43,352 nt of DNA from Alphaproteobacteria bacterium (GCA_020025875.1 JAHHRI010000009.1:1-43352); one strand, 5' to 3'; positions 14,218 to 25,200 are shown, numbered from the stretch's first letter. Notes: generated by a model not told the origin, from the letters alone. A program made the numbers and translations.

Positions 14218-16727
14218 GCGACTTTCCTCTTTTCCTGATTATATTCGTTGTCCGCGTCGGTGTTGGCAGAAGATGCCGTGTCGTGGCTGTTATATAAAAT
14301 GACGGCTTCTTCCCGTGCCGGTTTTTCTTCCGTTTCTTTGGATAAATCTCCGCCGCGACGTCGGTTGCCTCGTCTGCGGTCAAAACGGTTGCGACGATCA
14401 CGTCTGCCGTTTCTGCGGCGGAAGTTTGCGTTTTCGCTGTCCTCAAGGTTGGTTTCGGCTACCGTTTCTTCCGTTGAACACGGGCTCTCGTCAGGGGTTT
14501 CTTCATATGCCGCAACCTTGCTTTCTTTGACCGTTTCCTCGGCGACGGCTTTTACCGCTTTTACCCGCTCGATTTTGAAGTCCGTAATATTGCGGACGGT
14601 ATCGTCGGCGCAAACGGCAACCTGCATTTTGTAACGCTGTTCAATATTGACCAGTTCGGCACGTTTTTGGTTCAAAAGATAAACCGCCACATCACGCGGT
14701 AACGAAACGGTGATTTTTGATGAGCGCCCTTTAATGCCTTCTTCCTCAATCGTGTGCAAAATGGAAACGGCGCCGGATTCTATGGTGCGGATAATGCCTC
14801 GTCCGTGACAATGCGGACAAAGTTGGTAGTTGCTTTCAAAGAACGAGGAGTGCATACGCTGACGCGAAATTTCCAATAGCCCAAAGCAGCTCATTTTGCC
14901 GATCTGTACGCGTGCGCGATCTTTCTTCATCGCCTCTTTCATCCGCTTTTCAATGGCTTGGTTGTTTTTTGCCTCGTCCATATCAATAAAGTCGATGACC
15001 ACCAGCCCTGCCAGATTGCGCATACGGAGCTGTTTGGCTATTTCATCGGCGGCTTCCAAATTTGTTTTAAGAGCCGTTTCTTCCAAATCTTTTTCCTTGG
15101 TTGCCCGCCCCGAGTTCACGTCGATGGAAACCAATGCTTCTGTCGGGTTAATAACCAAATATCCGCCCGATTCCAGTTGCACGTTGGTATCATGCAATTT
15201 GTCAAGCTGACCTTCAACCTGAAAACGCTGAAACAACGGGATATCATTTGTTTTGCAAGATTTGAGCTTTTTCATACTGTGCGGAGACAAGATCTTCATA
15301 AAACTACGCGCCGCCTGATAAGCGTTGCTGCCGTCAATGATAATTTCCGAAATTTCTTTGGTAAACATATCACGCAGCGCCCGCTTAATCAAATTACCTT
15401 CCTCATGGATCAGGGCGGGAGCGCTGTTTTTGAGCGAATCAAGCCTGATTTGTTCCCATGTTCTGATCAAATAGTTATAGTCGCGAACAATGTCCGATTT
15501 GGTTTTTTCCTCGCCGGCGGTTCTTACAATCAGCGACATATCGCTTGAAATGGGCAGTTCGCGAATAATGCTTTTCAGGCGTTTGCGATCGGAAACATTG
15601 GTGATTTTGCGAGAAACGCCGCCGCTTTTGATACGGTTGGGCATCAGCACGCAGTAGCGTCCTGCCAACGACAGGTAAGTCGTCAGAGCCGCCCCTTTGT
15701 TGCCGCGTTCTTCTTTGGCAACCTGTACCAAGAGAATTTGCCCCTCTTTAATCACATCTTGAATTTTGCTTTGGTGGAACATTTTGCGCATTAAAATCAG
15801 TTTTTTCTGAATTTCAAAGTCATATTCGCCATCATCATCATCATCGGTTGCCACTTCGTCATCATTGCCGTTGTCTATGCAGGTGGCGGCGTTTTCTTCC
15901 TCGTCAGTTTCACCGGCTTGATCTTTGGCAACAATCCTTTCGCTTTCCGTTCCGGCAGATTCGGCAAGTGTTTTGAGCTCTTTTTTCTTCTCTTTATCAT
16001 CTTGAGGCTTTTCGTCCGCGGAGGGAGTTTGTCCGTTATCTGCATTTTCCGAGGTGGGTTCGGCGGCTTCTTTGACCGCTTTGGGGCGCCGTCCGCGACG
16101 TCTGCCGGTAGACGTTGTTTTTTTCTTTTTATTGTCCTCTTTATCGGTGCCAGCGTCATTTTCCTCGGCTGTCGAGGTGGCTTCCTCCGCGGCAACTTCT
16201 GCTTTGTCGGCGCCGTTTTCGGCAGCGACGTCTGCCGCTGTCTTTTGGTCGTCAGGCTGCTGTTCGCTCACAACCGTGTCGGTTTTTGTTTCGGTTTCTG
16301 CCATAATGGCTGCGGCTTCTCGGGCGCGGGCTTCTTCCGCTTCCTGTTCCAACCGCTGGGCGCGTTTAAGGGCTTTTTCTTCACGAACCCGCGCACGTTC
16401 TTGCTCACGGTCTTTAATGGCTTGCTTCTTGCTCTCAATCATGGCGTCCACTTCTTTTTCCAGCTCTGCCATGGTCTTGTCGTCCATATGATAATAGTCG
16501 GGATGAATTTCGCCGAAAGCCAAAAAGCCGTGGCGATTGCCGCCATAGTCTACGAAGGCCGCTTGCAGCGAGGGTTCAATCCGCATCACTTTGGCCAGAT
16601 AGACATTGCCTTTAATTTGTTTTCTGCTGCTTGATTCAAATTCGACGTCTTCTAATTTGTTGCCGTTAACCACCACCACTCGGGTTTCTTCGGGTTGGGT
16701 GTCGTCGATTAACATTCTTTTGGTCAT
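14190..16727 (-). CDS. rne: Ribonuclease E/G
   Basis: 845 aa from the ATG at 16727 (MTKRMLIDDTQPEETRVVVV, the usual RNase E opening); the frame is open back to 16775. It initiates mRNA decay and processes rRNA and tRNA. The S1 domain (~35-80) is interrupted by a ~210-residue low-complexity insert rich in Glu, Ala, Asp and Lys before it resumes at …ILLVQVAKEERGNKGAALTTYLSLAGRY, a feature of alphaproteobacterial RNase E. The DNase-I-like catalytic part has the metal-binding aspartates in ALVSIDVNSG and VVIDFIDMD. The zinc-link is CPHCHGRG near residue 635. The tail is short, with an Arg-rich RNA-binding patch. Confidence 0.95.
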   Translation of the reverse strand: MTKRMLIDDTQPEETRVVVVNGNKLEDVEFESSSRKQIKGNVYLAKVMRIEPSLQAAFVDYGGNRHGFLAFGEIHPDYYHMDDKTMAELEKEVDAMIESKKQAIKDREQERARVREEKALKRAQRLEQEAEEARAREAAAIMAETETKTDTVVSEQQPDDQKTAADVAAENGADKAEVAAEEATSTAEENDAGTDKEDNKKKKTTSTGRRRGRRPKAVKEAAEPTSENADNGQTPSADEKPQDDKEKKKELKTLAESAGTESERIVAKDQAGETDEEENAATCIDNGNDDEVATDDDDDGEYDFEIQKKLILMRKMFHQSKIQDVIKEGQILLVQVAKEERGNKGAALTTYLSLAGRYCVLMPNRIKSGGVSRKITNVSDRKRLKSIIRELPISSDMSLIVRTAGEEKTKSDIVRDYNYLIRTWEQIRLDSLKNSAPALIHEEGNLIKRALRDMFTKEISEIIIDGSNAYQAARSFMKILSPHSMKKLKSCKTNDIPLFQRFQVEGQLDKLHDTNVQLESGGYLVINPTEALVSIDVNSGRATKEKDLEETALKTNLEAADEIAKQLRMRNLAGLVVIDFIDMDEAKNNQAIEKRMKEAMKKDRARVQIGKMSCFGLLEISRQRMHSSFFESNYQLCPHCHGRGIIRTIESGAVSILHTIEEEGIKGRSSKITVSLPRDVAVYLLNQKRAELVNIEQRYKMQVAVCADDTVRNITDFKIERVKAVKAVAEETVKESKVAAYEETPDESPCSTEETVAETNLEDSENANFRRRNGRRDRRNRFDRRRGNRRRGGDLSKETEEKPAREEAVILYNSHDTASSANTDADNEYNQEKRKVAWWKKLING

Positions 16728-17190
16728 ATTTTTATAAACTCCGTTGCTCCGCTGAAAATGCGGAAAAATTACCATGTCCGGAGAGAAATTTGCGAAAAAA
16801 CAGGAAAATATAGAGCCTCAGACACAAGTGTTAGATACTTTTGTCGGGCTTAATCGTATTGTCGGAGCCAATTCCTCCAACCTTCAAACATTCAGAACTT
16901 TCCTGTTCTGTGATCCGCGGACAAACGCTTTTTTGCTTGCTTATTGTTTGGCATATCCGCAAATCAGAATCTCTATCCGGTTTAAACCTCATTCCGGTCA
17001 GGATGCACAGGCACAATTTTCTCTGTGAAAAAAGGCGGCAACCAAGCGCGGGGAGCAAAAAACATTTTATTGTCCGGTGATAAACGTCCCCCGTGCCGGT
17101 TAAAAAACATCCGACCACTGTCGACAATATACCGTTCGATATAAAATTACAATACGAAATTTCATTTTTTTCTTTTCTGTTTTTAACAGA
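16728..17190 (-). promoter_or_regulatory. Long putative 5' untranslated leader of rne
   Basis: There is no convincing gene between rne and the amiC promoter region. On the minus strand a TATTGT-N17-TATATT promoter-like pair lies at about 17124-17152, which would give a leader of nearly 400 nt. RNase E genes of enterics carry a long leader used for autoregulation, so the gap may hold an analogous element; this is inference. Minus-strand ORF 16831-17244 and plus-strand ORF 16774-17028 in this interval look like chance frames. Confidence 0.3.
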
Positions 17191-17220
17191 TTGGTAATAA
17201 GTGGTGTTTACAATTACCAA
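17191..17220. promoter_or_regulatory. Inverted repeat upstream of amiC
   Basis: Perfect 8-bp arms TTGGTAAT (17191-17198) and ATTACCAA (17213-17220) with a 14-nt centre lie 24 bp before the amidase start codon. This could be an operator or a leader hairpin. Confidence 0.4.
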
Positions 17221-17244
17221 AACTATGATAAAACAGAACCACAA

Positions 17245-18498
17245 ATGAACGCACTAAAAAAAATAGCAGCGGTTTGCCGTTGCCAAATGCTAAAGCTGAC
17301 AACAATCGTTTTGTCGGCAGTCTTTCTGTGTGTGTGCCATGCTCATGCCGCCGGTCGCGTCAGCGGGTTAAGAATCGGGCAGGGTATAGGCAGCGTGCGT
17401 ATCGTTTTTGATGCGGATGCGGAATTTGATTATAACGTTTTTTTACTGGATGCCCCGAAACGTTTGGTTGTCGACACGCAAAACGTCTATGTCGGCAAAG
17501 CGTTGGAAAAAACTAAAGACAAAAACAATTTGGTCGGTCGGGTCAGAGTGGGCGACATTCAAGACGGCAAAACCCGCATTGTTTTTGATTTGCTCAAGCC
17601 GGTGGTGGTTAGAAAAGTGTTTATGCTGCCGCCGCAATCTACTTTCAAATGGCGCTTGGCCATTGACGTGAGCGTTGCTTCCGAGCGAGAGTTTCGGCAA
17701 AAAGCAGGCATTGACAATGCTTATGGCGACAAAAGCCTTTCAATGTCGGGAAGCCGCGGACGGGTGGTTGTTGATGCAACGCCCCGCGCTCATCAGCAAA
17801 AGAGCAGAAAAATTATCGTGATCGATGCCGGTCACGGCGGACACGATCCGGGGGCGGTCGGCTATTCCGGCGTATATGAAAAAAACATTACGCTGGCAAT
17901 GGCCAAAGAGCTAAAAAGACAGCTGGATCGCAAAGGAAAATATAAAGTTTATCTGACACGCAGCACCGATGTGTTTATTCCTTTGCGCAAGCGGGTGGCC
18001 ATTGCCCGCAAGCATAAGGCAGATTTGTTTGTTTCCGTGCATGCGGATTCCGCTTTGAACCGCAAGGCAACCGGATTGTCGGTTTATACCTTGTCGGAAA
18101 CGGCATCGGACAAAGAAGCGGCGGCGCTGGCGGAACGCGAAAACAAGGCTGACGTCATCAGCGGGCTCAATCTGGTTGAGCAGTCTAAGGAAGTGAGCGA
18201 TGTGCTGATCTCTCTTGCGCAAAGAGAAACCCGCAACCGATCTTCGGAGTTTGCCAAATGTTTGGTAGACGAAATGCGGAAATCCGTCAAACTGATCAGT
18301 GACACACACCGCTTTGCCGGCTTTGCCGTTTTGAAAGCTCCCGATGTTCCTTCGGTGTTGCTTGAAATGGGCTATCTTTCCAACAAGAACGAAGAACGTT
18401 TCCTGCGTCAGGAAAGTTATCGCCGCAAATTGGCAACTTCCGCCGCCAACGCCATCGATCGCTATTTTGAGGATATGAAGCACAAATCTTTGTTTTAG
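17245..18498 (+). CDS. amiC: N-acetylmuramoyl-L-alanine amidase (AmiC type)
   Basis: 417 aa from the ATG at 17245. The open frame extends to 17191, but those codons overlap an inverted repeat, while 17245 begins a normal signal peptide (residues ~17-36, cleavage near HAHAA). An AMIN domain (~38-145) targets the protein to the septum. The Amidase_3 zinc domain (~190-410) shows IVIDAGHGGHDPGAVG (His197), Glu212 (VYEKNITL), SVHADS and the catalytic Glu in LLEMGYLSN. It cleaves the amide between MurNAc and the peptide stem during daughter-cell separation. PBP1A follows 101 bp downstream. Confidence 0.94.
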   Translation: MNALKKIAAVCRCQMLKLTTIVLSAVFLCVCHAHAAGRVSGLRIGQGIGSVRIVFDADAEFDYNVFLLDAPKRLVVDTQNVYVGKALEKTKDKNNLVGRVRVGDIQDGKTRIVFDLLKPVVVRKVFMLPPQSTFKWRLAIDVSVASEREFRQKAGIDNAYGDKSLSMSGSRGRVVVDATPRAHQQKSRKIIVIDAGHGGHDPGAVGYSGVYEKNITLAMAKELKRQLDRKGKYKVYLTRSTDVFIPLRKRVAIARKHKADLFVSVHADSALNRKATGLSVYTLSETASDKEAAALAERENKADVISGLNLVEQSKEVSDVLISLAQRETRNRSSEFAKCLVDEMRKSVKLISDTHRFAGFAVLKAPDVPSVLLEMGYLSNKNEERFLRQESYRRKLATSAANAIDRYFEDMKHKSLF

Positions 18499-18539
18499 TC
18501 CGTGAGGATGTTTAAACGTCTGATAAAGCAAGAATGCTG

Positions 18540-18568
18540 TTGTCGTTTTCGATAAAAACTGTTATGAG
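18540..18568 (+). promoter_or_regulatory. Possible promoter of the PBP1A gene
   Basis: TTGTCG (18540-18545), 17 bp, TATGAG (18563-18568). An alternative -10, TATAAT, lies at 18579-18584 without a good -35. Weak evidence. Confidence 0.3.
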
Positions 18569-18599
18569 TGTGTCATAATATAATCTGTTGGATACCAAA

Positions 18600-21074
18600 A
18601 TGTTTAAAACTTTGTCTTCTTTACTGAGTGCATTTTTCTTTTTTGCGGTCATCCTGACTGTCGTGATCATCAGCAACCTGTGGCGCTTTAACCAGAGCCT
18701 GCCCGATTATCGGCAGCTGGAAAAATATGAACCGGCGGTTACAACACGTCTTTATGCCGGCGACGGACAGCTGTTGAAAGAATATGCGGTTGAACAGCGA
18801 CTGTTTATGCCGGTCGATAAAATTCCCGATCTGGTCAAACAGGCTTTTATTTCTGCCGAAGATAAAAAGTTTTATCGGCATTCGGGGATCGACTATCTTG
18901 GCATTGTTCGTGCGATTCTCAGCAACCTCAAAAACATAGGCAGCGGTCGTCGTCCTTTGGGGGCTTCGACAATTACGCAGCAGGTGGCCAAAAACTTTTT
19001 GCTGACTTCGGAAGTGTCTTATGTTCGCAAAATTAAAGAAGCGCTCTTGGCTTGGCGTATCGAACAGGCGTTCAGTAAAGACCATATTTTGGAACTTTAC
19101 CTAAACGAGATCTATCTCGGCAACCGTTCTTACGGCGTGGCGGCGGCGGCGCTCAATTATTTTGACAAGCCGTTGTCCGAGCTGACATTGGAAGAAGTGG
19201 CATATTTGGCGGCATTGCCCAAAGGTCCCAACAACTACAATCCCCACACCCGCTATCAAGCAGCCGTTGCGCGCCGAAATTGGGTGATCGGGCGAATGTT
19301 TGAAGAAGGCTATGTTGATGAACTTGCTGCCGAAACCGCCAAAGCGCAGCCGCTGAAAGTGGTGGAACGCAACAACCGATTCTTAAAACACTCCGAATAT
19401 TTCAGCGAGGAGGTGCGGCGCGGCATTGAACGACGTTTCGGAGAAGAAGCGCTAAACGAGGGCGGGTTGATCGTTCGTACCACCGTTGACCCGCGCTTGC
19501 AGAAAATAGCAACGGAGGTGTTCCGCGAAAAACTTCAGGAATATGATCGTCGTCACGGCTGGCGCGGTGCATCTGCCAATATTGACCTCAATGATAAAGA
19601 TATGTCGCAGCTGAAAAAAACGGTGCTGCCGGTCGGCGGTGAGAGCAGTTGGGAAAAAGCGGTGGTGACCAAAGTCGGCAATACGCGGGCAGAAATTAAA
19701 ACGCTAACCGGCGAAATCGGCGTCATTCCGTTGTCGGTTCTTGCTTGGGCGGGAAAAACACTGCCCAATCAGGGGATTGGCAAAGCACCGCAATCGGTTA
19801 AAGAAGTGCTCAAATCAGGCGACGTTATTTGGGCGGAAAAAATCGGAGAGGAAAAACTCAAAAAGCAGAAACTGCCCCAAAATGCCTATGAACTTCGCCA
19901 AGTTCCCAATGTGGACGGCGGGTTGATCGCCATCGATCCCCACACCGGTCGGGTGTTGGCAATGGTCGGCGGCTACTCTTACAAACGTTCGCAGTTCAAC
20001 CGCGCCACTCAAGCGCGCCGACAAACCGGTTCGTCGTTTAAGCCTTTTGTTTATCTGACGGCGCTGGAAAACGGCTATTCTCCGACAGATCTGATTTTAG
20101 ATGCGCCTTTTGTGCTGGATCAGGGCGCCGGCCTGCCAAAATGGAAACCGGAAAACTTTACCAAGAAATTTTACGGATTGATGACATTGCGTGAGGGAAT
20201 TGAAAAATCTCGCAACCTGATGACGGTTCGTCTGGCGCAAGAGATCGGCATGGACAAGGTTGCCGCTTTTGCCAAAAAAACGGGCATCAACGAGCATTTG
20301 CCGGAGTTGCTCTCAATGTCACTCGGTGCCGGCGAAACCAGACTGATCGATCTTACCTCGGCTTATGCGGAAATTGTCAACGGCGGCAAAAAGATTCGCC
20401 CGTATCTGATTGAGCGCATACAAGACCGTTATGGGCGCACCCTTTTCAAGCAGGATAACCGTTATTGCGACGACTGCAATTATGACATATGGGAACAGCA
20501 GCAGACACCTCGGCTGACAGACAGCCGCGAGCAAGTGTTTGACAGCCTCTCGGCTTATCAGATGACTTCGATTTTAGAAGGTGTGGCAACCCGCGGCAGC
20601 GGTGCCAGATTGCGCCGCCTGAAAAAACATTTGGGCGGCAAAACGGGAACGACAAACGACAGCAAAGAAGGCTGGTTTATCGGTTTTTCGCCGGACTTGG
20701 TCGTTGGAACCTATATCGGTTTTGATGAACCGCGGACACTCGGACGATGGGAAACCGGAGCCAGTGTTGCGTTGCCGGTATTCTATGCCTTTATGGAAAA
20801 GGCTTTGAAAGAACAGCCCGATGTGCCGTTTCGTATTCCTGCCGGCATTAAGCTGGTGCGGATCAATTACAAAACCGGAAAACCGGCGGTGCCGGGCGAC
20901 GAAGTGGTGATTACCGAAGCCCTGAAACCCGATTTTAGCTTTGAAACGGCAGGTCAACGCATTATAAACGGCAGCTCTGACAATGACAATGACAGTGAGG
21001 ACGAACGCAACGACTTCAAACGTTTTGGCAACTCTGCCGACGGCGAAAACTTCCAGCTGGGAACCCAATATTAG
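18600..21074 (+). CDS. mrcA: Penicillin-binding protein 1A, bifunctional peptidoglycan synthase
   Basis: 824 aa from the ATG at 18600; a TTG at 18588 is the only in-frame alternative. It has a cytoplasmic stub, one membrane helix (LLSAFFFFAVILTVVIISNLW), then a GT51 glycosyltransferase domain with catalytic Glu87 in SAEDKKFYRHSGID and the QQVAKNFLL motif. An OB-like insert typical of PBP1A (~310-420) follows, then a class A transpeptidase with SxxK in TGSSFKP (about 476-479), the KSRN motif and KTGTTND. It polymerises and cross-links peptidoglycan. It sits between amiC and prfB on the same strand. Confidence 0.95.
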   Translation: MFKTLSSLLSAFFFFAVILTVVIISNLWRFNQSLPDYRQLEKYEPAVTTRLYAGDGQLLKEYAVEQRLFMPVDKIPDLVKQAFISAEDKKFYRHSGIDYLGIVRAILSNLKNIGSGRRPLGASTITQQVAKNFLLTSEVSYVRKIKEALLAWRIEQAFSKDHILELYLNEIYLGNRSYGVAAAALNYFDKPLSELTLEEVAYLAALPKGPNNYNPHTRYQAAVARRNWVIGRMFEEGYVDELAAETAKAQPLKVVERNNRFLKHSEYFSEEVRRGIERRFGEEALNEGGLIVRTTVDPRLQKIATEVFREKLQEYDRRHGWRGASANIDLNDKDMSQLKKTVLPVGGESSWEKAVVTKVGNTRAEIKTLTGEIGVIPLSVLAWAGKTLPNQGIGKAPQSVKEVLKSGDVIWAEKIGEEKLKKQKLPQNAYELRQVPNVDGGLIAIDPHTGRVLAMVGGYSYKRSQFNRATQARRQTGSSFKPFVYLTALENGYSPTDLILDAPFVLDQGAGLPKWKPENFTKKFYGLMTLREGIEKSRNLMTVRLAQEIGMDKVAAFAKKTGINEHLPELLSMSLGAGETRLIDLTSAYAEIVNGGKKIRPYLIERIQDRYGRTLFKQDNRYCDDCNYDIWEQQQTPRLTDSREQVFDSLSAYQMTSILEGVATRGSGARLRRLKKHLGGKTGTTNDSKEGWFIGFSPDLVVGTYIGFDEPRTLGRWETGASVALPVFYAFMEKALKEQPDVPFRIPAGIKLVRINYKTGKPAVPGDEVVITEALKPDFSFETAGQRIINGSSDNDNDSEDERNDFKRFGNSADGENFQLGTQY

Positions 21075-21103
21075 TCAACTTAATCAACCATTGAGAGGAA
21101 AAT

Positions 21104-22208
21104 ATGCAGGCAGAAGTATTAACCATTATTGATGACATCAAGCAGTCGCTATCACTGCTGAGGAGGTCTCTTTGACTATGACAACGCCTTGCTGCGCTTG
21201 GAAGAACTAAACGCTCTGACAGCCGCGCCGGAACTGTGGAACGATGCGTCTCGCGCGCAAAAGCTGCTGAGCGAGAAAAATGCGTTGGAGGAAAGCATCA
21301 CCGCCTTGCAACAAACGGAAACATCGTTGAGCGAATTGACGGAACTCTGTGAACTGGCGGAAGAAGAAGGCAACCAAGAGCTGATTGAGGAAATTATCGA
21401 TCAGTTGAAAGAGCTGAAAATCAAAACCCGCCGCAGCGAACTGGAAGCCTTGTTGTCCGGCGAGGCAGACAAAAACGACGCCTTTCTCGAAGTTCATGCC
21501 GGCAGCGGCGGCACCGAAGCGCAGGATTGGGCGGAAATGTTGCTCCGAATGTATACCCGCTGGGCGGAAGTGCATAAATATAAAGTGGAATATGTGGAAG
21601 AAGCGGAAGGCGATGTTGCCGGATTGAAGTCGGCAACGGTTAAAATTTGTGGACATAATGCTTACGGCTGGCTCAAATCGGAATCGGGCGTTCATCGTTT
21701 GGTGCGCATTTCACCGTTTGACAGCAATGCGCGGCGACATACCAGTTTTGCTTCGGTAGGCGTTTATCCCGATATTGACGATGAAATCCGTATCGAGATT
21801 AACGAATCCGATTGTCGTGTCGACACTTACCGTGCATCGGGTGCCGGCGGGCAACATATCAATAAAACCGATTCTGCCGTTCGTATCACCCATATTCCGA
21901 CAGGTATCGTCGTGCAGTGCCAAAACCAGCGTTCTCAGTTTCAAAACCGCGATGCCGCTTGGAAAATGCTCCGAGCGCGCTTATATGAAATGGAGCTGAA
22001 AAAACGTGAGGACGCCGCGCAGGGGCAAAGAGACACGATGGGAGACAACGGTTGGGGGTATCAGATCCGTTCATATGTGTTGCAGCCCTACAAAATGATC
22101 AAAGATCTGCGTACGGAGGCAGAAACCTCAGACGCCAAAGCGGTTTTAGACGGTGATATTGATTTGTTTTTGGAGGCGGCGCTGGCCGACAAGGTAAGCA
22201 ACAAATGA
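21104..22208 (+). CDS. prfB: Peptide chain release factor 2, programmed +1 frameshift
   Basis: RF2 recognises UGA and UAA stop codons. The zero frame starts at ATG 21104 and meets an in-frame TGA at 21173-21175 (codon 24). The site reads AGGAGG-TCT-CTT-TGA-C: an internal Shine-Dalgarno and the slippery CTT-T, the same design as E. coli prfB. A +1 shift after CTT (21170-21172) continues at GAC 21174 to the stop at 22206-22208, giving a 367-aa protein. The SPF stop-recognition motif (VRISPFDSN) and the catalytic GGQ (GAGGQHINK) are present. Low RF2 raises frameshifting and so restores RF2. The stop overlaps the start of the AsmA-like gene by 4 bp (ATGA). Its GGQ is the substrate of the PrmC encoded at 5346-6179. 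Confidence 0.96.
21161..21176 (+). promoter_or_regulatory. prfB programmed +1 ribosomal frameshift site
   Basis: The Shine-Dalgarno-like AGGAGG (21161-21166) is 3 nt before the slippery CTT and is followed by TGAC. All elements of the bacterial RF2 recoding signal are present, with the perfect AGGAGG in place of the E. coli AGGGGG. Confidence 0.95.
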
Positions 22209-25200
22209 AAAAAGTTTCAAGCCGGCTCTATCTGGCTCGTAAAATCTTCGATTATACGCTGGTTTTAATCCTGATTATGCTGCTGTTGTTTATATGGCAG
22301 CTGTATCGGGGGCCGATTACCGTTCCCTTTCTTAAGCCTTACATTATTGCGGCTCTGAATCAAGATAATGAAAACGCGGAAGTAACGGTAGACAGCGTCA
22401 ACATAGAGCTGGTGCGTTCTATTAAGCCGGTTCGGATTATTGCCAAAAACGTGGTTTATGAAGAAAATGACGGTCATATGCGTGTCAGCGCGCCCGATGT
22501 TGCGGTTTCTTTCAGCATTCGGGCTTTGCTCCAAGGGGTGATTGCGCCGAGTTCGATAGAGGTGCTCAATCCGTCGGTGTATATTTTTACCGATTACGGC
22601 GTTCGTGACAAAACCCGAGCGGCGGAAGTAAGCTACAAGCGAATAGACTATTATGTGACGGCGTTTGAGGAGTTTTTGGAGCGTTTCAACTCTCCGGACA
22701 AGACTTATTCGGAGAGCTATATCAACGACATCAAAATAAATAACGGCAAGGTTGAGTTTCATGAAATAGACCTTGGTCGCAAATGGGAATTTGCCGATCT
22801 GAATTACGATTTTGAACGCCGCGGGAATGACATCGAAACCGAGATCAGCGGCGCGGTTCGTTTGCGCGACAAGCTGGTCAGCGTCGGCATGGAAGCCCGA
22901 TACCGCCCTTCCGACAACAGGTTGATGACGCAAATTTATTTTTCCGATTTGGTGCCCGCCGATATTGTCGATACTTATGTTGAAGGCGGCACCCGTCGCG
23001 ATTGGTACAACGTCAATCTGCCGATCAACGGCAAGGTTGCCGCCATGATCAATTTTAACGAGTTTTTGAAAAACCGCAGCGACTTGATCGAAGCCGTGGA
23101 TACCGCGCTGGAAAAAATTAAGTTTCAGTTGGAAGGCGGGCGCGGTTTTATTCTTTTTGATACCGATGATGCAGATTCCCGCTACGACATCTCATCCTTT
23201 ATGCTGGAAGGTGAAATTAATGGCGGGTTGGATCGGGTAACGATTGAAAATGCCGATTTTTATCTCGGAGAGCAAAAAGTGACACTCGGTTTTAAGGTTT
23301 CTGGGTTGGAAGATTATTTGCTGAAAGATTCAAAAAAGAAATTGAAGCTGTCGCTGACAACGGAAATCAAAAAGCTGAAGTTTGATGATCTTTACACCTA
23401 TTGGCCGCGTTACATTGCCCCAGATGCTTGGGAGTGGTGCAAAGACAGCATTTTCGGCGGCGACGCAAATGATGCCCGTTTTCGGTTTGAGTTTGGCTAC
23501 AATAAACAGAGCAAAACTTTTGGGCTGACAGATTTGCAAGGGAAAGCTTATATCAGCGATTCGAACCTTCGCTATATCAATACCATGCCGTTGGTCAATC
23601 ATGTTTACGGCATTTTCAGCGTTACCCCCACCAGCATCAACATTGCGCTTGATAAAGCCGTGTCCGACGGGATTTTGCTAAACAAGGGCAATGTTTTGAT
23701 CTATGATTTGGACAAATATAACAATTACATCGATATTCGCCTGTCGTCCGATTCTTCCATAACCGATGCCCTAAAATTGATTGATCATAAACCGCTGGAG
23801 TTCACTTCTCAAATGGGGCTGCATCCGGAAATTATCCAAGGCGAGGCAGACACCGAACTGGGGTTGAAATTTGAATTAAAAAAAGATCTTGATTATGACG
23901 ATGTCCATGTGACGGTCAAATCAAAACTGCGCAACGTGCTGATAAAAGATGCCGTGGACGGTCGCCCGATTACTGCCAAAGAGTTGTTGTTGGAGGTCAA
24001 CAATGACGGTATGTCCGTTAAAGGCAACGCCGAGTTTGACGGTGTTCCGCTCAAAATTGTCTGGGACGAGCGGTTCAAAACAGACCGCCCATACCGCAGC
24101 CGTTACACCGCCTCGTTGGTGTTGAATGCTTCCGATGCGCAAAAATTTGGCTTGAACTACGATATGTTAAAAGCCCCTTATTTTGAAGGCAGTGCCGAAG
24201 TGCGGGCAACGGCAACCCAAGGCAGCGGCAACCGGCTGATGATCGACCTTAAAGCGCAACTGCAAAATGCGGCGATGAATTACAGCTTTTTGGGTTTTTA
24301 CAAACCTGCCGGTGCGGCAGCCGAATTTAATGCCAAACTCGTTTTCCTCAAAAAACAGCTGGTTTCGATTCCCGATTTTACATTACATAAAAACGATTTT
24401 GATATTTCCGGCAAAATCAGCTTTGATTCCAAAGGAGCCGTGCGCGTTGTCGACATCGGCAACATCAAAGGTCCCAAAACGCAAGCCGGCGCCAAAATAG
24501 AAATGCCGTCGGACAAAAACGGTGTCGTCAAAGTTAATATTTCCGGCGACAGCTATGATTTGTCAGAGTTTTTCGCCCGTGGCAACGACAGTGCGTCTGC
24601 TTCCGGAGTAGAAGATGACGACTGGGAAAAAACACCCGATGTTGATGTTAACATTGCCGTTAACCGTCTGTGGACCAATCCCGACGTTTCGGTAACCGGT
24701 TTTGCCGGCAGTGCCAAACTCAGAAACGGTGTCGGTGTGCACGAAGTGCATATGATCGGCAACTATGATCATAACCGCAGCATGAATTTGAAAGTGGACT
24801 ATGTTCCGCGGCCAAACGGAGAGTGGCGGCTTTCGGTTAGCAGCAACCACGCCGGCAACACATTGCGTTTTTTGCGCATTTACAACGATATGCATGGCGG
24901 AAATTTGCAGATAGAAGCCAAAAGAGGAGCCGATAAAGAGTTTATCGGGCATGCCAAGATACGTGATTTCAGCCTGCATAATACGCCGCTTTTGGCACGC
25001 TTGCTGACGGTGGCGTCGTTTACCGGCATGGTGGATATGTTGACCGGCGAAGGAATGACTTTTTCGCATTTCGACGCCCCGTTTAAATACAAAAATCACA
25101 TATTATCTGTAAAAAGCGGCAAAACCTACGGCAATGTTATCGGGCTGACGTTTAGCGGCGCATATAATACCGACAACGAAGATATCAGCATTAAGGGGAT

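Noticed and set aside
16831..17244. Minus-strand ORF (137 aa) and overlapping plus-strand ORF (16774-17028) between rne and amiC
   Set aside because: Neither has a ribosome site or family likeness. The minus-strand one covers the amiC inverted repeat and the rne leader.
21189..22208. prfB as a gene starting after the TGA
   Set aside because: The upstream ATG frame with AGGAGG and CTT-TGA-C is the complete RF2 frameshift signal, so the gene starts at 21104.
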